From the NCBI GenBank assembly GCA_021732485.1, contig JAKFUV010000025.1:1-48420 (forward strand): a stretch of 48,420 bases of DNA, given 5' to 3'. The translations under genes were made by a program, and so were the position numbers. Under the pieces are notes generated by a model. It worked only from the letters and a program-made list of their open reading frames with translations. It was not told the DNA's origin and searched no databases. This DNA comes from Hyphomicrobium sp. GTDB lineage: Bacteria > Pseudomonadota > Alphaproteobacteria > Rhizobiales > Hyphomicrobiaceae. This document shows, piece after piece, positions 16,222 through 25,148 of the stretch; position 1 is the first letter of the stretch; every line of letters begins with the position of its first letter.

Positions 16222-17412
16222 TCAGTCGCCGGCCGCTGCCATGCGGTTGAATCCTGCTTCAAGATCAGCGAGCAAATCGTCCACCGCTTCGAGGCCGATA
16301 TGGAAGCGGAGCGCTGGCCCAGCTTCGCGCCACGGCATGGCGGTACGGTAGGACGACGGATCGAACGGGATCACCAGGCTTTCAAATCCGCCCCATGAAT
16401 ATCCCATGCCGAACAGCGTCAAACCATCGAGAAGCGCCGCCAGCTTTGTCTCTGATGCCGGTTTCAGGATGACTGAGAACAAACCGGACGCGCCGGAAAA
16501 GTCGCGCTGCCAAATGCTATGGCCCGGGTGCGTCGGCAGGGCTGGATGCAAGACGCGCGCGACCTCGCTGCGGGCGTCAAGCCACTGGGCCACGGCCAGC
16601 CCTGATGCCATGTGCCGCGCGAGCCGGACATCGAGTGTACGCAAGCCGCGCAACGCGAGGTAGGTTTCCTCAGAACCAGGACACGTACCGAGCGCCTCTT
16701 TCGCGGCGTCCAAATGGTTGGCGGCGCGGGCGTTGGTGATGACGGCGCCGAGCATGGCGTCGGCGTGTCCGACGACATACTTCGTTGCCGCTTGAATCGA
16801 CACATCGGCTCCAAGTGCCAGTGGTTTGCAAAACAGTGGGCTCGCCCAGGTGTTGTCGGCGATCAGCCAGATATTCCGCGCCCGGGTGGCGGCGGCAATC
16901 GCTGGGATATCTTGCATCTCGAAAGTTTGCGAGCCTGGGCTCTCAACCAGAACGAGCCGCGTGTTGGGCTGGAAAAGCTGCGCTATGCCGCCGCCTATGT
17001 TGGCATCGTAATAGGTGGTCGTCACGCCGAGCTTCGATAACATGCGGTCGCAGAAAATACGCGTGGGCTGGTAGACGCTGTCGACGATGAGCAGATGATC
17101 GCCGGTCTGCACGAAAGCCAGGAGCGCCGTGGCGACGGCACTGAGGCCTGACGATGTTAGGATGGCGGATGACCCGCCTTCGAATTCGCACAAGGCGTCT
17201 TCGAGCGCCCGCGTCGTCGGTGTGCCACGCCGGCCATAGGTGTAGGCTTGATCGCGCGACGTTAATTTCGCAAGGCTCGGGTACAGCACGGTCGAACCCC
17301 GATACACCGGGGTATTGACGAAGCCGTGCTGATCAAAAGGCGCGCGCCCAAGATGCACAGCGTTGGTTGCAGCTTGGAATTTTGACCCAGAGCCATCCTT
17401 CGAATCCGCCAT
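16222..17412 (-). CDS. metC: Cystathionine beta-lyase family PLP enzyme
   Basis: A 396-residue protein from ATG 17412; the longer frame upstream lacks homology-like content. It is a Cys/Met-metabolism PLP enzyme: VNTPVYRGSTVLYPS, YTYGRRGTPTTRALEDAL, SSGLSAVATALLAF, IWLIADNTWASPLF (Asp186 on the pyridine N), and SIQAATKYVVGHADAM with PLP-Lys211. The C-terminal YSWGGFESLVIPF is characteristic of alpha-proteobacterial cystathionine beta-lyases. These cleave cystathionine to homocysteine, pyruvate and ammonia. It is convergent with the SDR and divergent from the binding-protein gene at 17659, so it is probably not part of the B12 cluster. Confidence 0.9.
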   Translation of the reverse strand: MADSKDGSGSKFQAATNAVHLGRAPFDQHGFVNTPVYRGSTVLYPSLAKLTSRDQAYTYGRRGTPTTRALEDALCEFEGGSSAILTSSGLSAVATALLAFVQTGDHLLIVDSVYQPTRIFCDRMLSKLGVTTTYYDANIGGGIAQLFQPNTRLVLVESPGSQTFEMQDIPAIAAATRARNIWLIADNTWASPLFCKPLALGADVSIQAATKYVVGHADAMLGAVITNARAANHLDAAKEALGTCPGSEETYLALRGLRTLDVRLARHMASGLAVAQWLDARSEVARVLHPALPTHPGHSIWQRDFSGASGLFSVILKPASETKLAALLDGLTLFGMGYSWGGFESLVIPFDPSSYRTAMPWREAGPALRFHIGLEAVDDLLADLEAGFNRMAAAGD

Positions 17413-17658
17413 GTTTTCAGGTCTCCGAGCACGCGTTGGTCTCGTGGCGCAAAGTCGCGCGAAGGTCAAGGTCTTGACCTTTACGGCGCGCCGCGTGAAG
17501 TGTTTGCCGGGCGGCCATATTGCCCACGTCGCGGCTGTTGGGTGACACGGGCTGCGTTTGAGATTGCACACGCCGCGCATGTGCGGAGGCCCGTCGGACC
17601 ATTGGCACCTTAACTTTGCCAGTGTCACGGATCGGGCGAGGAAGAGCAGATTTTGGAA

Positions 17659-18714
17659 ATGTTGACGATGCCATGGGCCGCGCGGTTTCTGTTAAAGACG
17701 CTTTCGCGGCTCTTGTGCGCGTCACTCGTCGTCGCTGTGCCATCGGTCACGGCTGTGGCGGCACCGACCGTGCTTGAGACGGTACGGGCGCGCGGCTATC
17801 TCAATTGCGGTGTTGCCGAGCAGGCGCCCGGCTTTAGCCAAGTCAGCGGCGCTGGGCGCTGGACAGGCCTTGAAGTCGAATTTTGCTCAGCTGTCGCGGC
17901 TGCGGTCTTCGGCGATAAGAATGCCGTCAAGTTTCGCGGCATCGCGACCGGCGATCGGTTCAAGGCGCTTGAAGCCGGCGAAATCGATATTCTGCTGCGT
18001 GGCACGGCCTGGACACTGACGCGCGACTCCGAACTCGGAGGCCGGTTCGTCGGCGTGCTATTTTACGACGGCAGCGGTTTTCTCGTGCCGAAAAATCATT
18101 CGATCGCCAGCGTGCTTGAATTGTCGGGCGCGTCGATTTGCGTGTTGCCGGGCTCAAGTGGCGAGCGCGCCGTCGCCGACTTTTTTGGGGCGCGCGGCAT
18201 GCGTTTTCAACTCGTCGTTTCGGAACGCTGGGAACAACTGGTCAAAGCCTACGCGGCGGGTGGATGCACGGTGCTGACGGGTGACACATCGCTGCTGGCC
18301 TTTGAACGTAGTCGCCTGTCGAACAGCAGTGACCACATGCTACTGCCGGAAATGGTCAGCAAAGAACCGCGTGGTCCGGCGGTGAAGATGGGCGACGAGG
18401 GCTGGTTCTCGATTGTCCGCTGGAGCTTTATGACTTTGATTGCCGCAGACGAACTCGGTGTCTCGAGCAGCAATGTCGATGACATGCGATCGTCGTCGCT
18501 GCGCGATGTGCGCCGGCTGCTCGGTCTCGAAGCTGACCTCGGTGCGCCGCTGGGTTTGGCGCGTGACTGGTCTTACCAAATCATCAAGCAGGTGGGGAAT
18601 TACGCCGAAATCTTTTCGCGGACGCTTGGCGAAAATTCACCGTTGAAGCTGGAGCGCGGTCTCAACGATGTGTGGACCAAAGGCGGTTTGATGTACGCGG
18701 TACCACTCCGCTAA
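17659..18714 (+). CDS. Polar amino acid ABC transporter periplasmic binding protein (AapJ-like)
   Basis: A 351-residue protein from ATG 17659 (TTG 17653 and ATG 17668 are alternatives). It begins with a signal peptide: FLLKTLSRLLCASLVVAVPS then TAVAAP. The mature part is a type 3 solute-binding protein of the AapJ/BztA general L-amino-acid class: LETVRARGYLNCGVAEQAPG, GRWTGLEVEFCSAVAAAVFG, FKALEAGEIDILLRGTAWTL, DGSGFLVPK. No permease or ATPase gene follows, so it is an orphan that may share membrane partners elsewhere or act as a sensor. Homologues normally keep TTWTLSRD; here it is TAWTLTRD, still consistent with ligand binding. Confidence 0.88.
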   Translation: MLTMPWAARFLLKTLSRLLCASLVVAVPSVTAVAAPTVLETVRARGYLNCGVAEQAPGFSQVSGAGRWTGLEVEFCSAVAAAVFGDKNAVKFRGIATGDRFKALEAGEIDILLRGTAWTLTRDSELGGRFVGVLFYDGSGFLVPKNHSIASVLELSGASICVLPGSSGERAVADFFGARGMRFQLVVSERWEQLVKAYAAGGCTVLTGDTSLLAFERSRLSNSSDHMLLPEMVSKEPRGPAVKMGDEGWFSIVRWSFMTLIAADELGVSSSNVDDMRSSSLRDVRRLLGLEADLGAPLGLARDWSYQIIKQVGNYAEIFSRTLGENSPLKLERGLNDVWTKGGLMYAVPLR

Positions 18715-18800
18715 TCTAAAGCGTATAACGGCATCGGGATCTTTCGAAGCGGCATGTCGACCACGGCACGGCGGTAACGGCAGCGCACGAGGACGAACGC

Positions 18801-19475
18801 GTGGTCAACAATAGTCAGTTCGATGCCATCCTACAGACCGTTGTGTTGGCACTGCCCATTGCACTTGTCGTCACATTGATGACACTGCTGCTGAGGGGAC
18901 GCAGCGGACGGCGGCGTCCGGTGTCCGGCGATGTAACCAAATCGCTCGTGCAGCGAATGATAGCTGACGACAGCACACCAGCTCAGCCGTCGGCGAATAC
19001 CACAAAGGACACCATCTTGACGGTGCTCAACGAGCCGACAAAAGACGTCGGCGGCGTGTTGCCGTCAGGTGATCAGCCAACTTCGGTCCCGTTGGCCGCA
19101 GACGGCGATATCGCGGCGTTGGAGCAGCGCGCCACGGACGCCGAAGCCAACGCCAAGTTTACCGAAATCGCACCGATCTATCTCATGATTGCAGCAGCCC
19201 ATGATCAGTTGGGCAATGGCACGGGCCGGATGACGGCGCTGCGCTCGGCCGCTGGGCTCGCCGCCAAGTATGGGCCGCTGTCCGCTCACGCCCAAGCCAG
19301 GCTGGCGCTGGCGGAGGTGGCCTATCAGGCCGGCGATCTGACGGGGGCGTGCGAACAATGGCAATTGGCGCGCAGTGCGCTTCTGGAAGACGGGCAAACC
19401 TTAGAACACGCACGCATCGACAAGCGCATGCGTGACCACCAGTGTCCGACCGATTGGATCCTCACCGACTTTTGA
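18801..19475 (+). CDS. Membrane-anchored helical (TPR-like) protein
   Basis: A 224-residue protein starting with GTG 18801 after a GAGGA. One N-terminal transmembrane segment (about 10-31, ILQTVVLALPIALVVTLMTL) is followed by basic RGRSGRRR, predicting N-out/C-in topology. A linker of about 65 residues leads to helices at 100-210 (IYLMIAAAHDQLGNGTGRMT, ARLALAEVAYQAGDLTGACE) that look like tetratricopeptide repeats. No family is recognised. Its last 14 bp overlap the end of the convergent gene at 19462. Confidence 0.65.
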   Translation: MVNNSQFDAILQTVVLALPIALVVTLMTLLLRGRSGRRRPVSGDVTKSLVQRMIADDSTPAQPSANTTKDTILTVLNEPTKDVGGVLPSGDQPTSVPLAADGDIAALEQRATDAEANAKFTEIAPIYLMIAAAHDQLGNGTGRMTALRSAAGLAAKYGPLSAHAQARLALAEVAYQAGDLTGACEQWQLARSALLEDGQTLEHARIDKRMRDHQCPTDWILTDF

Positions 19476-20625
19476 GTTTGATCAGGCTTTCTGCGTCTAT
19501 GCCGGTGTCGACCGGAGCGGCCGCCGGCGCGGGCTCGCTTTCGGTCGAGGCGCGCGCCGCGCTGGCGTCCATCAAAACTTCGACCACCGTTGTCGCGCCG
19601 TCTTGCACGGCGAATGTGGATTTGTAGACCTGCCCCGCCGAGCGGGCGGCGACGATGTAGTTTCCGGGCGCCAAATAGTGGCTCGGTAACGCACCGACCG
19701 TGTCCTTGATGACTTCGCCGCCGCTATTCATAATCGTCCACGCCGTCTCGGGGAGTGCTTCACCGCCGGCACGCGTGACCAATTTCAGCATGGTGCGACC
19801 GGCGGCGTGCGACACCGTGGTCTCGGTCAGCTTGCCAGCCTCGACAGTTACATCGGCCTCGACGCGCGCGTTAGCGTCGCCATAGGTCGAGACGATGCGA
19901 TAGATGCCGGCGTTGAGGCGCATGATCAGGTTCGGCTTCGCTCCCGATAGCAGTGCCGTCCGGTTGGCGAACTGATCGCGATCGTCGGAAAAGATCGTGT
20001 AGGTCACCGAACCTGGCGGTGCTGGCTTGCCGCCGGTCACGGCGTTGAGGCGCAACCCACCGGCGTTCAAGACAAACTGCTCGACGGCGGCTGTCGACGC
20101 GGCCACTGAGATTTTGCGGGTCAAATGGGCTCGGCCGAATGCCGCGTTGATGGTGTAGTCGCCCGGTTGCAACTTGATCTGCGGGGAGGCTTCGCGTTTC
20201 TCGACGATCAGCTTTGCCTTGCCGTGGCTGTCTGAGCCCTGAAAGACCCGCCAGACAAGACCTTGATCGATCTGCTGGCCGTCGGCTGCGAGCAGCGCCA
20301 CGAGCTTGACGCCCGGGGCTGCGGCCTTGGGATCGACGCCGATGCGTTCGATGACGGTGGTGTTGTCGGCCGGCGGCGACCCTGATGGCACGGGCGGCGA
20401 CGCCACAGTCGGGATCGGCGACGGCGATGTTTTCGCGATGGTCGATTTGATCTGCACATCGGCGCCCCACGGCTCGGCTGGCGCGTCGCTGCTTTGGGCA
20501 AACGCCGACGGCACCATGGCGACCAACCCGGCGACGACGGCGCACGCGAACTTGGCGCCGTGACGTCGTGCGCCATAGCCAGGCGTTTTGTGAAAGCCTG
20601 GCATTTTGCATGGAACCGTCGTCAT
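19462..20625 (-). CDS. Secreted protein with repeated beta domains, unknown function
   Basis: A 387-residue protein from ATG 20625 (preceded by GGGAGAG); a TTG at 20706 is an alternative start. It has a long n-region, then a signal segment (AKFACAVVAGLVAMVPSAFA-QS). The mature part contains at least three beta-sandwich-like repeats with the pattern L-PG-Y-I/V (LQPGDYTINAAFGRAHLTRK, LNAGIYRIVSTYGDANARVE, LAPGNYIVAARSAGQVYKST), like PEGA/carboxypeptidase-regulatory domains. It lies directly after the VWA gene on the same strand and shares the same repeat type, so the two proteins probably act together in the periplasm or on the cell surface. Confidence 0.72.
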   Translation of the reverse strand: MTTVPCKMPGFHKTPGYGARRHGAKFACAVVAGLVAMVPSAFAQSSDAPAEPWGADVQIKSTIAKTSPSPIPTVASPPVPSGSPPADNTTVIERIGVDPKAAAPGVKLVALLAADGQQIDQGLVWRVFQGSDSHGKAKLIVEKREASPQIKLQPGDYTINAAFGRAHLTRKISVAASTAAVEQFVLNAGGLRLNAVTGGKPAPPGSVTYTIFSDDRDQFANRTALLSGAKPNLIMRLNAGIYRIVSTYGDANARVEADVTVEAGKLTETTVSHAAGRTMLKLVTRAGGEALPETAWTIMNSGGEVIKDTVGALPSHYLAPGNYIVAARSAGQVYKSTFAVQDGATTVVEVLMDASAARASTESEPAPAAAPVDTGIDAESLIKLKSR

Positions 20626-20713
20626 CTGACGCTGGCTCTCCCTGATCGTTCCGCCTGTACCGTCATGCTGCATCCTGTCGTCCGCATACCATAGAAACGG
20701 CTTCAAGGCGGCG

Positions 20714-22759
20714 CTAAGGCATCGCTGCCGAACCCAGCTGAATCAACCGCTGCTCGCCGCTGTTGACCTCGAAGGCCGCTGATTTGCGACCCTCGCGGGT
20801 ATCGAGGTGGACGGTATATCGGCCCGGCGCCAGCAGCAGCTTGGGCTCCGTCGCGGCCGTATGCCAGACCGGCCGGTCGGCGCTATCGCGAACGTCCCAT
20901 TGCACGTCGCCGGAGCGGGCCGCGTCAGATTGCAGTGTGATCTCTGCAGCCGCTACGTCGATGACGATGTCGACGGGACTTGCGCCGTCGATGGCGACGT
21001 CCTGCGACGAGACGATATGATGTGCATCGAGATGCGCCGACACTCGGTAGCGTCCGGGTGACAGCTTGACCGCCAGCGACGGCCTGAGCGACCTTAGGAT
21101 TTCGCGTTTTTCGCCATCGAGTTCGGCGATCCGATAAACCAGACCGTGGCTCGCGGTCGCCGCATGGCCCGCAATTCGTGCCGAGACAGTGACGGGCGCG
21201 AGCGGCAAAATGAGGCGCTGGCGCACGACTTCACCGGCACCGACGGCGATGCGCTGGCGGACTTCGCCGAGCGCCGACTGCGCCGAGACATAATAAGTGC
21301 CGGCCGGCAGCGTTAGTCGAGCGGGAACGGCACGCGAGCGGGCCACGTCCCGGCGTCCCGTCGCGCTCTCGGGATCATCGGCCTGGATCGCGAACACGAC
21401 GTCGTCGATGGGCGGGCTATTCTCGGATGCTCCAGCCGTCAGCTCGAGCGAGCCTGATTGCAGGACCATGTCCAGGGTTTTTTCAGTTCCGGCCGCGAGG
21501 CTCAGCTGTTCCGTTTTCTGCGCCACGCCGCTGCGCACCGAGACGGTATAGTCGCCTGGGGGGACGAACACATCGAGCGGGCCATGTTGAACAATCGTCG
21601 TCATGGCGGGTTGCTCAGCGCCAGCCGGACTGGAGGAGACCAGTTGGATTATCGACGACGTCGTCGGCTCGACGCCGCTGGCGCTGCGGGCGACAACTTT
21701 CAGATGCGCAGCGTTGAGCGGCAACACGACGATGGTCGCTGCATCAGGCTCAATGGTGATGGTCTGGCGCACGGACGCGCGATCGATGCGCGCTTCGATA
21801 TCGTACGACCCAGGTTCGAGCCGCCACGACAATTCACTTGCGTCGCGTTCGGCCAGCGGTGACGTCGCGCCCGGCGAAAAAATGCGCCAGTGGGCTGGGA
21901 CCGAGAGCGGTTTGCCATCGTTGGTGAGCGACAGCTTGGCGCTCAGCGTGTCGCCACCGGGCAGCGTCTTCCGCGCCGCCGGCGCTGCCACATTCGATGG
22001 CGCCGCCGCCTCACGTGACAGCATCGCGAGTTGCGCGGCCTTATCGATCGCCGTGTCGACCTCAGCGCTATCGTTGGCTGCGAGAAAGGTGCCGCCCGTC
22101 GCCGCAGCAACGCAGGAGAGCTTGGCTTGCAACGCACGGTCGACGCCAACGGCAACAGTATGGACCGCGATGCCGGGAAACGTTTGCGCCAGTTCGCTGG
22201 CGGTCACACAGGCGTCCTGCTGGCAATTATCGACACCATCGCTGATCGCGATGATGCTGGCCGGGCGGCGCGTGCCGATCGCCGCCATAGCGGCGCGCAA
22301 TCCGGCTGCCAGCGGGCCTTTGCCACGCGGGTCGAGCTTGGCGATAGCGGCAAGCGTTGCGGCATGGGCGGCGCTTGGGGCTGCTGCCGGGGCCGCTCCA
22401 TCACCGGTTTCAGGCGCTGGCGCAGCGTCGGATTGTGCCGGTGTGGCGCTGTCGTCAAGTGACACGACGACTTCGACATCGCTGCAATCACCGCGACGGC
22501 GATGGCCGAACGACGTCACTCCGATTGCGCCTGGTCCCGCCGTCTGGACGACGCTGGTCAAACGTTCGCGGACGGCGTCGATCTTGGCGCGCTTGTCGGC
22601 CTCGAAGCGGGCCCACATGGACCCGGAGCCATCGATCAGAAGCATGGTGGCTGGCGCCTCAACGGGCGGCGTTTGTGCCCGAACGGGGGCCCCGATCCAC
22701 AATATTGAGCAGGCCGTGAGGGTGACAAGCCAAACGATCATTCGAAACTGGGCGCGCAT
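20714..22759 (-). CDS. Secreted von Willebrand factor A domain protein
   Basis: A 681-residue protein with a signal peptide (IVWLVTLTACSILWIGAPVR-AQT). A VWA domain spans about residues 36-240: the MIDAS motif LLIDGSGSMW (Asp43, Ser45, Ser47), TSFGHRRRGDCSDVEVVV, and the later IIAISDGVDNCQQDACV segment. Residues 280-670 hold at least four beta repeats with the L-PG-Y pattern (LEPGSYDIEAR, VPPGDYTVSV, LPAGTYYVSAQ, LSPGRYRVSAH, LAPGRYTVHLD). Adhesion to or sensing of a metal-dependent ligand is inferred from the family. The partner gene starts just downstream. Confidence 0.85.
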   Translation of the reverse strand: MRAQFRMIVWLVTLTACSILWIGAPVRAQTPPVEAPATMLLIDGSGSMWARFEADKRAKIDAVRERLTSVVQTAGPGAIGVTSFGHRRRGDCSDVEVVVSLDDSATPAQSDAAPAPETGDGAAPAAAPSAAHAATLAAIAKLDPRGKGPLAAGLRAAMAAIGTRRPASIIAISDGVDNCQQDACVTASELAQTFPGIAVHTVAVGVDRALQAKLSCVAAATGGTFLAANDSAEVDTAIDKAAQLAMLSREAAAPSNVAAPAARKTLPGGDTLSAKLSLTNDGKPLSVPAHWRIFSPGATSPLAERDASELSWRLEPGSYDIEARIDRASVRQTITIEPDAATIVVLPLNAAHLKVVARSASGVEPTTSSIIQLVSSSPAGAEQPAMTTIVQHGPLDVFVPPGDYTVSVRSGVAQKTEQLSLAAGTEKTLDMVLQSGSLELTAGASENSPPIDDVVFAIQADDPESATGRRDVARSRAVPARLTLPAGTYYVSAQSALGEVRQRIAVGAGEVVRQRLILPLAPVTVSARIAGHAATASHGLVYRIAELDGEKREILRSLRPSLAVKLSPGRYRVSAHLDAHHIVSSQDVAIDGASPVDIVIDVAAAEITLQSDAARSGDVQWDVRDSADRPVWHTAATEPKLLLAPGRYTVHLDTREGRKSAAFEVNSGEQRLIQLGSAAMP

Positions 22760-22938
22760 CAGCTCGTGTCAGCGGCAGGGTCGCCGCGCTCCATAGTTGT
22801 GAGGTGGTCGTTGACGAGACGCGTTCGCTGCGGACATTGGAACAGGGCGGGCATTGTAACAAGCTTGCAAGTGCGATAGCGAGGCGTCACGGCCCGCCTA
22901 CGGCTGTCATCGACAACTTCATGGTGTGCACTCATCTC

Positions 22939-23541
22939 ATGACGCCAGCAGTTTTTGAATTTTTGGCCGCGCGCCGATCAGTGAAGCCCGACAATTTGTC
23001 AGGCCCTGGTCCAACCGAGCCCGAACTTCTGAAAATTTTGACGACAGGAGCCCGCGTTCCAGATCATAAAAAACTGGCGCCGTGGCGCTTCATCGTGTTT
23101 GAGGGCGAGGCGCGGGTCAGGGTCGGCGACGTGTTCGCGAACGCCTGCCTTGCCGAAGAAAAAGAACCGCCGTCCCCAGTTCGGCTTGAAACCGAACGCC
23201 AGCGTTTTCAGCGGGCGCCACTGGTCATCGCCGTGGTCTCGAACGTCAAGCCGAGGCCGGGCGCGCCGGAATGGGAACAGGTCCTCTCCGCAGGAGCGCT
23301 CTGCTACAATGTTTGCTTGGCGGCGAACGCGCTTGGCTTTGCCACCAACTGGATCACGGAGTGGATCGCCTACAGCCCGGCGGTGAAAACGGCCTTTGGT
23401 TTGGGCGAGAGTGAGCGGTTTGCGGGATTTATCTATGTCGGCCGGGCAAGCGAAAGACCGGCCGACCGCGACCGCCCGGTCATCGCCAACATTGTTCAGC
23501 GTTGGCCGGAGAGCGCGGCGACCGCGACAACCGGCCGTTAA
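22939..23541 (+). CDS. Nitroreductase family protein
   Basis: A 200-residue flavin-dependent nitroreductase-fold protein; ATG 22939 fits the family start (VFEFLAARRSV), and 22921 is an alternative. Motifs: RRSVKPDNLSGPGPTEPELL (FMN phosphate), TGARVPDHKKLAPWRFIVF, ALCYNVCLAANALGFATNWI and FAGFIYVGRASERPADRDRP. Such enzymes reduce nitro groups, quinones or related substrates with NAD(P)H. The stop codon overlaps a CtrA-type site. Confidence 0.88.
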   Translation: MTPAVFEFLAARRSVKPDNLSGPGPTEPELLKILTTGARVPDHKKLAPWRFIVFEGEARVRVGDVFANACLAEEKEPPSPVRLETERQRFQRAPLVIAVVSNVKPRPGAPEWEQVLSAGALCYNVCLAANALGFATNWITEWIAYSPAVKTAFGLGESERFAGFIYVGRASERPADRDRPVIANIVQRWPESAATATTGR

Positions 23542-23552
23542 CCAAACATTAA
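23538..23552 (+). promoter_or_regulatory. CtrA-type site TTAA-N7-TTAA
   Basis: TTAACCAAACATTAA is a perfect full CtrA recognition sequence, overlapping the nitroreductase stop. The next plus-strand frame is a 40-codon ORF at 23588. In alphaproteobacteria CtrA controls cell-cycle and surface genes. Confidence 0.6.
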
Positions 23553-23587
23553 CTAACATTGTTCTAGGTTTTCCCGACGCGTGCCAG

Positions 23588-23710
23588 ATGCTCGTGCGCT
23601 GGATTGGCCGGATCAGCACGGTTCGTCCCCGGCGCCAAGGTGTTGCGCACACCGAACTCGATATGGCCTTCTCACCGGTGCTGCATGCTCCGGCAGAGAG
23701 GGCCAGTTAG
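23588..23710 (+). CDS. Possible small basic protein below a CtrA site
   Basis: A 40-codon frame (MLVRWIGRISTVRPRRQGVA then HTELDMAFSPVLHAP) starts 35 bp after the CtrA-type site. No ribosome-binding site or family is recognised. Listed because of the site placement; it may be chance or a remnant. Confidence 0.2.
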   Translation: MLVRWIGRISTVRPRRQGVAHTELDMAFSPVLHAPAERAS

Positions 23711-23724
23711 TTTTGGGGACATCC

Positions 23725-23759
23725 GCTGGCGGCCGGCTCTCCGAAGGAGAGTCGCCAGC
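23725..23759 (+). repeat. Covarying hairpin element, copy 1
   Basis: Arms GCTGGCG/CGCCAGC surround a 21-nt core that contains GCCGGC, an inner stem CTCTCC-GAA-GGAGAG, and a final T. It is followed by ACCCAAGAAAAA and then by long element A. Confidence 0.85.
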
Positions 23760-23772
23760 ACCCAAGAAAAAC

Positions 23773-23930
23773 GTCATCCTCGAGTGGGCGCGTGCGGTCT
23801 TCCGCGCAAGCGCGCTCGGGGATCCAGCGTAAAACTGTCGAAGACACGAAAATGTTTTGCGCCTTCGGCAGACGATGCGCTGGATCCCCGGCTATCGCGG
23901 CGCTGTGCGCGCGCTCTGCCGAGGATGACG
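23773..23930 (+). repeat. MITE-like long element A (158 bp)
   Basis: Terminal inverted repeats GTCATCCTCG and CGAGGATGAC, with inner inverted repeats GGGGATCCAGCG and CGCTGGATCCCC. No coding capacity of its own. It lies between hairpin copies 1 and 2. Confidence 0.85.
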
Positions 23931-23940
23931 TTTCTTCTCA

Positions 23941-23975
23941 GCTGGCGGCCGGCTCTCCGAAGGAGAGTCGCCAGC
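23941..23975 (+). repeat. Covarying hairpin element, copy 2
   Basis: Same arms and core as the copy at 23725, again followed by ACCCAAGAAAAA and a long element. The 216-bp unit hairpin + element is thus tandemly duplicated (23725 and 23941). Confidence 0.85.
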
Positions 23976-23988
23976 ACCCAAGAAAAAC

Positions 23989-24146
23989 GTCATCCTCGAG
24001 TGGGCGCGTGCGGTCTTCCGCGCAAGCGCGCTCGGGGATCCAGCGTAGAAATCGTCGAAGACGCGAAAATGTTTTGCGCCTTCGGCACATGTTGCGCTGG
24101 ATCCCCGGCTATCGCCGCGCTGTGCGCTCGCTCTGCCGAGGATGAC
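23989..24146 (+). repeat. MITE-like long element B (158 bp)
   Basis: Nearly identical to element A, with the same terminal and inner inverted repeats. Small differences lie in the central part between the inner repeats. Confidence 0.85.
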
Positions 24147-24154
24147 GTTTCTAT

Positions 24155-24193
24155 CCGCTGGCGGCCGGCTCTCCGAGGGAGAGTCGCCAGCGG
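24155..24193 (+). repeat. Covarying hairpin element, copy 3
   Basis: Arms CCGCTGGCG/CGCCAGCGG (9 bp) with inner stem CTCTCC-GAG-GGAGAG. It closes the composite array just before the end of the convergent NAD kinase gene and could serve as its 3' structure. Confidence 0.85.
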
Positions 24194-24206
24194 GAATAAA
24201 GCAAAT

Positions 24207-24995
24207 CTAATATCTGAACTGCTCGGACAGCACGCGCTCTTCGAGACCATGGTTGCGGTCGAACATCATGAACAATTCGATGGCGCGGGCTTTTTCAACT
24301 TCGACTTTCACGACATCGCGAATTTCAAAATGATCGGCAACCGCGCTGACGGGGCGTTTTTCTGCCTCCATAACGCTGATGGCAATGTGCGCCCTGTTCG
24401 GCACCAATGCACCACGCCAGCGTCGTGGCCGGAAAGGGCTGATCGGCGTCAACGCAAGCAGAGGCGCCTTGATCGGCAAAATCGGGCCGTGGGCTGAAAG
24501 ATTGTACGCGGTCGATCCGGCCGGTGTGGCGACGAGAATGCCATCACAGATCAGCTCTTCCATGCGGACTTTACCGTCGATGGAGATTTGCAATTTCGCG
24601 GCCTGATGGCGTTGGCGAAACAGCGACACTTCGTTGATGGCGAGGCCCTTGTGGGCTTTGCCGGCACGATCGGTGGCGATCATCGACAAGGGGTGAATGC
24701 GGCTGGTTTCAGCGTCGGCAAGACGGGCCAAAAGGTCGTCCTCGCGGTAGTCGTTCATCAGAAAGCCGATCGATCCGCGGTTCATGCCGTAGATCGGAAT
24801 TTTGTCATTGATGAACCGGTGCAAGGTCTGCAGCATGTGGCCATCACCGCCGAGCGCGACAATGGCATCGGCTTCAGCCGGCTGCGCGTCACCGTAGCGC
24901 TTCGCCAGCACGTCGCGGGCGAGTTGCGCTTCCGGCACATCGCTCGCGATAAAGGCGATGGCGTTGAACTTCGGTTTGTCTTTGAGGCTTTTCAC
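24207..24995 (-). CDS. nadK: NAD kinase
   Basis: A 262-residue protein if GTG 24995 is used, which matches the usual family length; the frame is open up to an ATG at 25100. It phosphorylates NAD+ to NADP+ using ATP in the cytosol. Motifs: [15 protein letters not shown] (GGDG at 49-52, catalytic Asp), [13 protein letters not shown] (NxGxxGFL), [10 protein letters not shown] (NE-S) and [20 protein letters not shown] (TPTGSTAY-type motif with Ala for the second Thr). The C-terminal beta domain ([24 protein letters not shown]) is complete. It is followed on the minus strand by the repeat array and is divergent from cutA. Confidence 0.95.
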   Translation of the reverse strand: MKSLKDKPKFNAIAFIASDVPEAQLARDVLAKRYGDAQPAEADAIVALGGDGHMLQTLHRFINDKIPIYGMNRGSIGFLMNDYREDDLLARLADAETSRIHPLSMIATDRAGKAHKGLAINEVSLFRQRHQAAKLQISIDGKVRMEELICDGILVATPAGSTAYNLSAHGPILPIKAPLLALTPISPFRPRRWRGALVPNRAHIAISVMEAEKRPVSAVADHFEIRDVVKVEVEKARAIELFMMFDRNHGLEERVLSEQFRY

Positions 24996-25148
24996 GGGGT
25001 GATGCTCACGGGGGCCGTCGAAACTGAGCGGCGCGGCAGGCTGGCGTAAGTGGCGCGAAACGACAAGCCCAGTTTCCAACAAGCGCTTGAAATGCTTCAA
25101 GTCCGGTTACCGCACCTGCGTGCGTGACGCGGTTTCGAGGGCTGAGCG

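Noticed and set aside
21603..22796. 397-codon plus-strand frame
   Set aside because: Antisense to the VWA gene; Ala/Ser-rich shadow.
23604..24497. 297-codon plus-strand frame across the repeat array
   Set aside because: It reads through two copies of the repeats, giving duplicated nonsense-like protein, and overlaps nadK antisense.
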